Shown piece by piece: positions 1 to 6,351 of a DNA stretch of 14,621 nt (positions within the stretch are counted from its first letter, which is position 1; each line of letters begins with the position of its first letter). The notes below the pieces were generated by a model that was given only the letters and a program-made list of their open reading frames with translations, did no database searches and was not told the origin of the DNA. The stretch is from an uncultured Prevotella sp. (GTDB taxonomy: Bacteria > Bacteroidota > Bacteroidia > Bacteroidales > Bacteroidaceae). Location: positions 1-14,621 of the forward strand of contig CAMTJK010000054.1 of the NCBI GenBank assembly GCA_947072805.1, written 5' to 3'. Made by a program: the position numbers and the translations under genes.

Positions 1-186
1 ATTTTATGCTTTTGGCGGCGACATGAATAGTAATTAACAAAATCAGGCACGTACGCATTGTGAAAATAGGCAGTGAAAGGAAACGGACCGGACGATATTG
101 TCGATGAAAAGGCATAATATAACGGTAAAATACATGAGAAAGCTCTGTTTTCGTACTATTCCTGCTCTCGTCTCGTTTTTTTTGAG

Positions 187-194
187 TAAGTTTG
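187..194 (+). promoter_or_regulatory. Putative Bacteroidetes -7 element for the first T9SS cargo gene
   Basis: TAAGTTTG matches the Bacteroidetes primary-sigma -7 consensus TAnnTTTG and is followed by CA, as in most other -7 boxes of this window. It would start a transcript near position 200, about 38 bases before the ATG at 239. No convincing -33 TTTG lies 19-21 bases upstream, so the call rests on the -7 box and its position alone. Confidence 0.5.
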
Positions 195-238
195 CAGGCA
201 CGTATTTATAAGGGATAAACTAAAAAAACAATGAGAAT

Positions 239-1522
239 ATGAAGAAATTTTTACTTAAAAATGTTTTGACAGCCATTCTGCTCGCTGTTTCGGTAAATGT
301 ATCGGCGCAGAAGATTTACGACTTCCGTGACTACTTGTTCGACATGTCGGGCGATCAGCTCACACCTTTCGGCGTGTTCTATCACGTGTCTGCCAATGGC
401 AAGTATGCAGTGGGATACGACGACCAGGTGTCGCCGTTCTGCTACTTCTGGTGTGCCGACAAGCCCGATGACCTTGAACTGCTGTGGGACATTGACGAAA
501 GGTATGTTTCTGCCCACGACGTGTCTAACGACGGTACGGTGGTAGGCTCATGGGAAGACTGGGACCAGATAGAGGAGCAAGGTCCGAGCTATCCTGCTTA
601 CAAGCCCCTCAACGGTGAGTGGACCAAACTGCCCGTTCCGGACAACTATTCAATAGAAATGGCAACCTATATGCTCTTTGTCAATCAGGCACGCGCCATC
701 ACACCCGACGGCCGTTTCATAGCTGGCAATTTCTATATCGTTACCGGCTTCAATGAGGCTTTAGGATGGGACAAGTGCAGTCTTGTGCCCTGCTTATGGG
801 AAAACGGCGAACTGAAGAAGGTGTATGACAACCTCGGCATCACGGGCTTCATGGTATGGGACATTAGCAACGACGGAAGCACCATAGTGGGCATGAACAC
901 TGCCGATACTGGCGGACAGAATCCTGCGATAATAAGGAACGACTCGCTCATCAATATCTTAGATTGCGGTATTTCCGGCACTGATACAGCCAACTTCAAC
1001 GGCGGTGTTGCCAACAGCATAGACGTAGATGGCAACGTTTACGGATACTTCCAGGAAGCCGATGGAAGAGAAGTGAAGTACTTCAAGTACACCAAGGACA
1101 ACAAGCTCGTCTTCCTTGACCAGTGGGTGGCTTGTCACGGTGGCGGCAAAGACTTCATATTCGGTCAGACCCTTACGAACGTTCTTGACTGCAGCGAGGA
1201 CGGAAGCGTACTTGTAGGCGGTGGCATGGTGGCTCTTGACTTCGGCGTAGTGAATGCCCCGATGCTTGCACTGTTTGACAAGTCGAACGGAATAGACCGC
1301 GCAAGAAGGACGGACAGCGAAGTCAGCATAGACTGGCGCAGAGGCGACAACCTCTATATCAACGGCGAATATAACCGCGCCGACATCTATTCCGCCTCGG
1401 GAGCACTCATAAAGAGCGGTGCACAGGGTCACGCTTTCAACATGAACAACGTACCTACAGGTACTTATATTGTGAGAGTGACCACAGACAAGGGCACGCA
1501 GAGCTTCAAGATTGCGAAGTGA
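239..1522 (+). CDS. Secreted repeat protein with T9SS C-terminal sorting domain
   Basis: The 427-residue product starts with a classic signal peptide (two Lys, a hydrophobic stretch at residues 9-20, likely cleavage after VSA at about residue 23). The body carries six short motifs of the form S/T/D-x-DG-x-x-x-x-G, at about residues 51-60, 96-104, 155-163, 210-218, 262-270 and 319-328. They resemble HAF-type extracellular repeats, which suggests a beta-propeller-like fold. Residues ~365-427 match a type A T9SS sorting domain: the segment around IYSASG, then PTGTYIVRV, then a final K-I-x-K. Such tails send the protein across the outer membrane, where it is usually cleaved and anchored to A-LPS or released. 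No catalytic motif is visible, so the substrate or role is unknown. The start is favoured because the signal peptide follows it directly. Its own terminator follows at 1536, so it appears monocistronic. Confidence 0.85.
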   Translation: MKKFLLKNVLTAILLAVSVNVSAQKIYDFRDYLFDMSGDQLTPFGVFYHVSANGKYAVGYDDQVSPFCYFWCADKPDDLELLWDIDERYVSAHDVSNDGTVVGSWEDWDQIEEQGPSYPAYKPLNGEWTKLPVPDNYSIEMATYMLFVNQARAITPDGRFIAGNFYIVTGFNEALGWDKCSLVPCLWENGELKKVYDNLGITGFMVWDISNDGSTIVGMNTADTGGQNPAIIRNDSLINILDCGISGTDTANFNGGVANSIDVDGNVYGYFQEADGREVKYFKYTKDNKLVFLDQWVACHGGGKDFIFGQTLTNVLDCSEDGSVLVGGGMVALDFGVVNAPMLALFDKSNGIDRARRTDSEVSIDWRRGDNLYINGEYNRADIYSASGALIKSGAQGHAFNMNNVPTGTYIVRVTTDKGTQSFKIAK

Positions 1523-1535
1523 CACAACGAATAAC

Positions 1536-1587
1536 AGATACCATGCTCCGGCTCGTGAAAGCGACGGAACATGGTATCTTTCTTTTT
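1536..1587 (+). terminator. Intrinsic terminator after the first T9SS cargo gene
   Basis: AGATACCATG (1536-1545) pairs with CATGGTATCT (1570-1579). After one C-A mismatch, TCCG (1547-1550) pairs with CGGA (1565-1568). The loop is 14 bases, and the stem runs into TTTCTTTTT, a typical plus-strand U-tract. It lies 13 bases after the stop codon at 1522. Confidence 0.88.
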
Positions 1588-1644
1588 AATACCTTATATA
1601 TACGGAACCCCGTATTCTTATAAAGACACAAAAATCCTGTTACG

Positions 1645-3483
1645 ATGATTTCAAGAAGAGCCTTCCGCTTGGCGGCTGCAGTCATAATGCTCCTGTCGGC
1701 TTTGCATATGAGAGCTGACGGCGACAAACTGATATTGGGAAACTGTTACAACAACGCTGCCGTCGCATACAAGTCGGTATCAACGGCATCGCGTTCGGGC
1801 TTAGCCTTCAGCTATCCGGCAGAGCGGATGCAGGCTTATAAGGGATGCAGCATCAGTGAAATATGCGTCCATATAGCATATCTCGCCGACATGAAGCCCG
1901 TAAGGGTGTTCGTGACAAAGGCTCCTGACGCAGAGCCGATGTACGAAACGCAGGTGGAGGCGAAGGGCACAGGCTGGATGAGCGTCATTCCCGAAACACC
2001 ACTGCCCCTGGATGGCGGCAGCCTGTACGTGGGCTATGAGACAGAAGGCGTGAGAATGCTCAGCTACGGCAACAGTCTGTATCCCGGGTGCGAAGACTGG
2101 CTGCTCACTAACGGCACATGGAGCCGACTTGACGCCGGATGCAGCCCTGCCGTCTACTGTGTGGTGGAAGGGACAAACATGCCCGACGCAGAGATAAGGC
2201 TTACACATCTCCTCATGCCTCGTTATGCGAGAGTGGGAGAGAAGCTGCATTACGAAGGGACATTCGTGAATATGGGTCGCGGAACGGTGAATAACCTCGA
2301 ACTGACGTGGCATCTCGGCGACGAGACATACGTGGAGACGGTGGAAACCGATGCCGTAGCCTCACGTGCTGCAGGCTCGTTTGTTAGCGATAACGTGCAT
2401 ATTGGCACCGAAAGCGACCGCGACGTGTGGCTCGAAGTGACCGGGGTGAACACTAAAGCCGATGCGACGCCTTACGACAATGTGTCGCGCCACACCACCA
2501 CCACTTGCCGCACATCGTTCACACCGCGCAAAACCCTGCTCGAAGTCTTCTCGACAGAGTTGTGTACCAACTGCCCTACATCGCACAAGCAGATAGAACG
2601 CATACTCGGAGGAAAGCCGGACGTGATAGAATTGTGCCATCATGCAGGATTCTATGAAGACAAGTTTACCATTGCCGAAAGCAAAGACTACGAATGGTTC
2701 TATAAGGAATCGAGGCTTTTTGCGCCGGCTGTGATGTTTGATCGCGGCGTGGCAGCCGACAATTACCCTTCTATATATTCAGACAGTGTGGCGCCAGTGA
2801 GTCCTACGGGCACTGTGCTTGCGGCACTCTATGGCGAATATACGGCTGTTCCGGCTTTCGTGTCGGTGGACATCAAACCATCTCTCGATACGGAAACGCG
2901 CAGACTGCAACTCACAGTCAGCGGAAAGAGCCTTCTTACGTCGGCGGCAGCCAATCCGTGCCTGTATGTATTTATAAGCGAAGACAGTATCTTCACCGAG
3001 ACGCAGGCAGGGGCATCGGGTAACTTCTACCACCGTCATTCGGCACGTCGCAGCCTTACGCCGACATGGGGAAAGGCGGTGGACATAGAGAGTGGGTATG
3101 AAGAATATTTCGATACGGAGCTACCCGACGGATGGAATATGAACCATCTGCGTGTTGTGGCGTTTGTAGCCAACTACGATGAGGCTGATAAGACAAAATG
3201 CAATGTGCTTAATGCCGAGGAGGTGGAACTGAAAACGCTGCTGCCTTCGTCTGTCGATGCTCCCCGCACGGAGACATTGCCGCTCGTTGTGTACAGCAAC
3301 GGCAGCCTGGTTGCACCGCGCGGATATGACGAATTAAGCCTGTGCGACATATCCGGACGCCTTGTTGGCAGATATTCCGCTGCACACGGCAACACCATTG
3401 TGCCCGTGCCGCAAGCCGGAGCCTACGTGGTAAGAGTGCGGAAAGGAGCTGAATGCAGCACGATAAAGGTGGTTTTACGATAG
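1645..3483 (+). CDS. Omp28-related secreted protein with thioredoxin-like CxxC and T9SS-type tail
   Basis: The 612-residue product has a signal peptide (RR then a hydrophobic run at residues 8-20, cleavage near A24). Residues ~185-285 look like a CARDB-type Ig domain. At 298-310 the chain reads LLEVFSTELCTNC, the start of an Omp28-like thioredoxin fold. Its CxxC is C307-T-N-C310, and the cis-proline loop is probably A360-P361 in FAPAVMFD. Residues ~545-612 form a T9SS-like C-terminal domain (LSLCDISGRLVGRY, then QAGAYVVRVRKG). The family is named after Porphyromonas gingivalis Omp28; its biochemical role is not settled, and a redox function is only suggested by the CxxC. The protein is probably exported and surface-attached. 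It lies 122 bases after the previous gene, past that gene's terminator. I see no good -7 box in the gap, so its promoter is unclear. Confidence 0.82.
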   Translation: MISRRAFRLAAAVIMLLSALHMRADGDKLILGNCYNNAAVAYKSVSTASRSGLAFSYPAERMQAYKGCSISEICVHIAYLADMKPVRVFVTKAPDAEPMYETQVEAKGTGWMSVIPETPLPLDGGSLYVGYETEGVRMLSYGNSLYPGCEDWLLTNGTWSRLDAGCSPAVYCVVEGTNMPDAEIRLTHLLMPRYARVGEKLHYEGTFVNMGRGTVNNLELTWHLGDETYVETVETDAVASRAAGSFVSDNVHIGTESDRDVWLEVTGVNTKADATPYDNVSRHTTTTCRTSFTPRKTLLEVFSTELCTNCPTSHKQIERILGGKPDVIELCHHAGFYEDKFTIAESKDYEWFYKESRLFAPAVMFDRGVAADNYPSIYSDSVAPVSPTGTVLAALYGEYTAVPAFVSVDIKPSLDTETRRLQLTVSGKSLLTSAAANPCLYVFISEDSIFTETQAGASGNFYHRHSARRSLTPTWGKAVDIESGYEEYFDTELPDGWNMNHLRVVAFVANYDEADKTKCNVLNAEEVELKTLLPSSVDAPRTETLPLVVYSNGSLVAPRGYDELSLCDISGRLVGRYSAAHGNTIVPVPQAGAYVVRVRKGAECSTIKVVLR

Positions 3484-3551
3484 ATTAACCCCAATATGTC
3501 GATAGACCGGCACAACGATACGGTTGCAATAAGGTGAAGATAATCAAGGAA

Positions 3552-3593
3552 AAAGGCTTTTGCGGATATGTAAGTATATCTACAAAAGCCTTT
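3552..3593. terminator. Bidirectional terminator between convergent Omp28-like gene and mlaF
   Basis: AAAGGCTTTTG (3552-3562) pairs perfectly with CAAAAGCCTTT (3583-3593). An inner GATAT/ATATC stem with a four-base loop continues the helix. The minus strand has a better U-tract (TTTTT after the stem), so it fits the end of mlaF best. The plus strand has only TTTATTGT. It lies between two converging stop codons. Confidence 0.85.
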
Positions 3594-3613
3594 ATTGTGT
3601 GTTGCTTGTTTGT

Positions 3614-4402
3614 TTATCTGTTGGCGCCGCCGCCGTTCTTCAGCAATGTTATCTCGGCGTTACGCATGCGTTTCAGCAGGTCGCTGGCAAAGATGAAGTC
3701 TATGAGCCTCTGGTTGGTGGACATCATGATATCTTTGCTCTCTCCTTCCCACTCCTTGTTTCCCTCGTAGATGTATATGATATTCTCGCCTATGCCCATC
3801 ACGGAGTTCATGTCGTGCGTGTTGATGATGGTGGTGATGTTGTATTCCTGTGTTATGCCGTGCAGCAGGTCGTCTATTACCAGCGAAGTCTTTGGGTCGA
3901 GACCCGAGTTAGGCTCGTCGCAGAACAGGTATTTCGGGTTGAGGGCTATGGCACGTGCTATTGCCACGCGCTTCTGCATACCTCCCGATATCTCGCCCGG
4001 ATACTTGTTTTCAGCCCCTTTGAGGTTCACGCGGTCGAGGCAGGTCTGCGCCCTCTTTATGCGTTCGCGCAGATTCATGTTTGAGAACATGTCGAGAGGG
4101 AACATCACGTTTTCCAGAACGGTCAGCGAGTCGAACAATGCTGCGCTCTGGAATATCATTCCCATTTCGCGCCTTAGCATAATCTTTTCGTGCTTGCTCA
4201 TCGCCACGAAGTCGCGTCCGTCGTAGAGCACGCTGCCGGAAGTAGGTGTCAGCAGTCCCACGAGGTTCTTTACGAGCACGGTTTTGCCGCTTCCGCTCTG
4301 TCCGATAATCAGGTTGGTCTTGCCGCTCTCGAAGACGGCGCTGATGTCTTTCAGCACTTCCTTGTCTTCAAACGACTTGCACAGGTGTTTTATCTCAATC
4401 AT
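3614..4402 (-). CDS. mlaF: MlaF-like ATPase of an MCE-type phospholipid ABC transporter
   Basis: The 262-residue protein is a complete ABC ATPase. Walker A is GQSGSGKT (34-41), the Q-loop is Q85, the signature is ISGGMQKR (138-145), Walker B is YLFCDEP (158-164) with D-loop SGLDP, and the switch histidine is H196. The IxGGMQKRVAIARA signature and the adjacent MlaE-type permease point to the MlaF/Ttg2A family, which drives phospholipid movement between inner and outer membrane through an MCE protein. The gene lies 55 bases after mlaE and is almost certainly cotranscribed from the promoter before mlaE. It ends at a terminator hairpin with no mlaD, mlaC or mlaB next to it. The substrate is inferred from the family. 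Confidence 0.9.
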   Translation of the reverse strand: MIEIKHLCKSFEDKEVLKDISAVFESGKTNLIIGQSGSGKTVLVKNLVGLLTPTSGSVLYDGRDFVAMSKHEKIMLRREMGMIFQSAALFDSLTVLENVMFPLDMFSNMNLRERIKRAQTCLDRVNLKGAENKYPGEISGGMQKRVAIARAIALNPKYLFCDEPNSGLDPKTSLVIDDLLHGITQEYNITTIINTHDMNSVMGIGENIIYIYEGNKEWEGESKDIMMSTNQRLIDFIFASDLLKRMRNAEITLLKNGGGANR

Positions 4403-4457
4403 AGGTCTATTTCAAATCACACATCTTGCTATGTAGTCTCCGTTGCTGCAGACTTTC

Positions 4458-5204
4458 TTACGACAGGAGCTGTGTAAGGAACACGTCGGAACAGAGTATC
4501 AGTACGCTGCTGCTCACCACGGCGTCGGTGCTTGCCTTGCCCACGTTCACCGATCCGCCCTCAACAGTGTAGCCGTAATACGATGGGACGCTCGATATTA
4601 TGAATGCAAAGAAGAGGCTCTTGATGATACTCATCCACACAAACCACGAATTGAACGAGTGCTGCAATCCGAGAGTGAGGTCCTCGGGGCTGAGCACATG
4701 TCCGATGTAAGCTGTTCCGTATGCGCCGAGAATGCCGGTGGCAGAACTGAAGATTACGAGGAAAGGCATTATCGTGATAAGTCCGAGAATCTTGGGAAGT
4801 ATGAGATAGCAGGCGGAGTTCACGCCCATTATGTCGAGAGCGTCAATCTGCTGCGTCACCCTCATGGTGCCTATCTCCGACGCAATGTTCGACCCCACCT
4901 TGCCGGCGAGAATCAGACACATTATGGACGAGGAGAACTCAAGGAGCATTATCTCGCGCGTGGTGTAGCCGGTCACCCAGCGGGGCATCCAGGGGCTCTG
5001 TATGTTAAGCTTCATCTGGATGCAGATGACGGCACCAATGAAAAATGATATAAGAAGGACGATGCCGATGGAGTTTACACCCAGTTGTGACATCTCTTTG
5101 ATATATTCCTTGAAAAACATGCGCATTCGCTCCGGACGTTGGAATGTGCGACCCATCAGCATAAGATAGCGACCGAGGGTATTGAGGCATTTGAACAACA
5201 ACAT
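4458..5204 (-). CDS. mlaE: MlaE-like permease of an MCE-type phospholipid ABC transporter
   Basis: From the ATG at 5204 the product is 248 residues, close to the usual MlaE length. It has several hydrophobic membrane spans (about 45-62, 88-102, 135-160 and 190-208, with one near 230-245). The family hallmark loop is at residues 101-129 (GKVGSNIASEIGTMR, then QQIDALDIMGVN). The family form I recall has EQIDAL, so Q118 replaces Glu. MlaE is the inner-membrane half of the lipid transporter and pairs with MlaF, encoded 55 bases downstream. The frame stays open for 27 more codons upstream (to 5285). That extension is rejected because a promoter (-7 at 5226-5233) lies inside it and MLLFKCLNTLGRYL fits the family N-terminus. 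The MCE partner is not in the window. Confidence 0.9.
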   Translation of the reverse strand: MLLFKCLNTLGRYLMLMGRTFQRPERMRMFFKEYIKEMSQLGVNSIGIVLLISFFIGAVICIQMKLNIQSPWMPRWVTGYTTREIMLLEFSSSIMCLILAGKVGSNIASEIGTMRVTQQIDALDIMGVNSACYLILPKILGLITIMPFLVIFSSATGILGAYGTAYIGHVLSPEDLTLGLQHSFNSWFVWMSIIKSLFFAFIISSVPSYYGYTVEGGSVNVGKASTDAVVSSSVLILCSDVFLTQLLS

Positions 5205-5225
5205 TGTATGCTTTATTTTATGATG

Positions 5226-5258
5226 CAAAAGTAACCAAAATCCGATAAAAACTGCAAT
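5226..5258 (-). promoter_or_regulatory. Promoter of mlaE-mlaF (Bacteroidetes type)
   Basis: On the minus strand TACTTTTG (5233 down to 5226) matches -7 TAnnTTTG and is followed by CA. ATTG (5258-5255), 21 bases upstream, is a 3-of-4 match to the -33 TTTG. The predicted transcript start is near 5219, about 15 bases before the chosen mlaE ATG at 5204. This supports the shorter mlaE start. Confidence 0.65.
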
Positions 5259-5307
5259 AATGCCTATAGTTTTTGCCTTTATCAACGGATATAAGCGGCA
5301 ATTTTAG

Positions 5308-5315
5308 TATTTTTG
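5308..5315 (+). promoter_or_regulatory. Putative -7 element of lptB
   Basis: TATTTTTG matches TAnnTTTG and continues CAACC, as does the tig -7 box. The ATG at 5336 lies 20 bases after the box, giving a very short leader. No clear -33 motif is found at 19-21 bases upstream. The box lies 74 bases from the divergent mlaE -7 box, so both promoters share one regulatory interval. Confidence 0.55.
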
Positions 5316-5335
5316 CAACCTAAAAACACATACAA

Positions 5336-6178
5336 ATGAATGATAATCTGAATATTGTCGATGGGCAGGTGGACAGCAAAGCCGCCGATGTGGCAACCGA
5401 AACCGCTGTCGCAGACACCGAAAACGGTTGTACGGTGCTTAGGGCGGAGGGACTCGTGAAGCGATACGGCAAGCGCACTGTGGTGAACGACGTCTCGATA
5501 AACGTGCGACAGGGTGAAATCGTGGGACTGCTCGGTCCGAACGGTGCCGGAAAGACCACCTCCTTCTACATGACAACGGGGCTTATCGTTCCGAATGCCG
5601 GACATATATACATAGACGACCTTGAGATAACGAAGTTTCCTGTCTATAAAAGGGCGCGTGCGGGCATCGGATATCTGGCGCAGGAAAACAGTGTTTTCCG
5701 CAAGATGAGCGTAGAAGACAATATTCTCTCGGTGCTCGAGATGACCGGACAACCGCGTGACTATCAGCTGCAGAAGCTGGACAGCCTCATTAGGGAGTTC
5801 CGTCTGGAAAAGGTACGCAAGAGTAAAGGCGACCAGCTGTCGGGCGGTGAGCGTCGCCGAACGGAGATAGCGCGCTGCCTTGCCATCAATCCCAAGTTCA
5901 TAATGCTTGACGAACCATTTGCGGGTGTGGATCCGATAGCTGTGGGAGACATACAGAAGATAGTATGGGAACTGAAATACCGCAACATCGGAATACTCAT
6001 TACCGACCATAACGTGCACGAAACGTTGAGCATCACCGACCGGGCATACCTGCTATTCGAAGGTAGAATACTTTTCAAGGGCAATCCAGAGGAATTGGCG
6101 GCAAACAAGATTGTGCGTGAGAAGTATCTCGGTACAGACTTCGTATTGCGCAAAAAGGATTTCCAGATTCACGAATAA
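5336..6178 (+). CDS. lptB: LPS export ABC transporter ATPase LptB
   Basis: The 280-residue ABC ATPase has Walker A GPNGAGKT (67-74), Q-loop Q116 in GYLAQENSVFRKMSVEDN, signature LSGGERRR (168-175), Walker B FIMLDEP (188-194), D-loop AGVDP and H-loop H225 in TDHNVHETL. The AQE-SVFRKMSVE-N and SGGERRRTEIARCLA stretches are characteristic of LptB, which powers extraction of LPS from the inner membrane with LptFG and feeds the Lpt bridge. About 33 acidic, low-complexity residues precede the ABC domain; E. coli LptB (241 residues) lacks them. The start at 5336 sits just behind a -7 box, so this extension is probably translated. A shorter start is not obvious because there is no Met before the ABC core. 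It is divergent from mlaEF and monocistronic, ending at the 6274 terminator. Confidence 0.93.
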   Translation: MNDNLNIVDGQVDSKAADVATETAVADTENGCTVLRAEGLVKRYGKRTVVNDVSINVRQGEIVGLLGPNGAGKTTSFYMTTGLIVPNAGHIYIDDLEITKFPVYKRARAGIGYLAQENSVFRKMSVEDNILSVLEMTGQPRDYQLQKLDSLIREFRLEKVRKSKGDQLSGGERRRTEIARCLAINPKFIMLDEPFAGVDPIAVGDIQKIVWELKYRNIGILITDHNVHETLSITDRAYLLFEGRILFKGNPEELAANKIVREKYLGTDFVLRKKDFQIHE

Positions 6179-6273
6179 CCCCGGTTCATACATTATATAT
6201 TATTGTCCCACGTTGCTCCTTAGATAGGGTTGCAACATGATTCCGACCGTTTCGTAATGTGAAAGTAAGATAT

Positions 6274-6331
6274 AAAAGCCCAAGCTTGTCATCAGGATTA
6301 AGATTGAAACCAATGACAAGTTTGGGCTTTT
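6274..6331. terminator. Bidirectional terminator between lptB and the MFS-kinase gene
   Basis: A 19-bp stem (6274-6292 with 6313-6331, one G-U pair, core AAAAGCCCAA/TTGGGCTTTT) encloses a 20-base loop. Each outgoing arm ends in TTTT, so it can stop transcription from lptB (plus) and from the converging MFS-kinase gene (minus, stop codon at 6352). Confidence 0.88.
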
Positions 6332-6351
6332 CTTAGTTGATTGCGTCAGAA

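Noticed and set aside
1599..1614. ATACGG-AACC-CCGTAT hairpin before the Omp28-like gene
   Set aside because: A 6-bp stem with no U-tract, just after a full terminator. It is too short to call a regulatory site.
4443..5048. 201-residue plus-strand frame opposite mlaE
   Set aside because: It is antisense to the conserved permease. Its His/Tyr-rich composition is what the complement of a membrane protein gene gives.
5205..5285. N-terminal extension of mlaE by 27 residues to a start at 5285
   Set aside because: The extension covers the mlaE promoter (-7 at 5226-5233), so its start codon would not be transcribed from it. The family N-terminus begins at the ATG at 5204.
5282..6019. 245-residue open frame antisense to lptB
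   Set aside because: It is fully opposite a highly conserved ABC ATPase, has no domain sense, and matches the long shadow frames typical of this composition.
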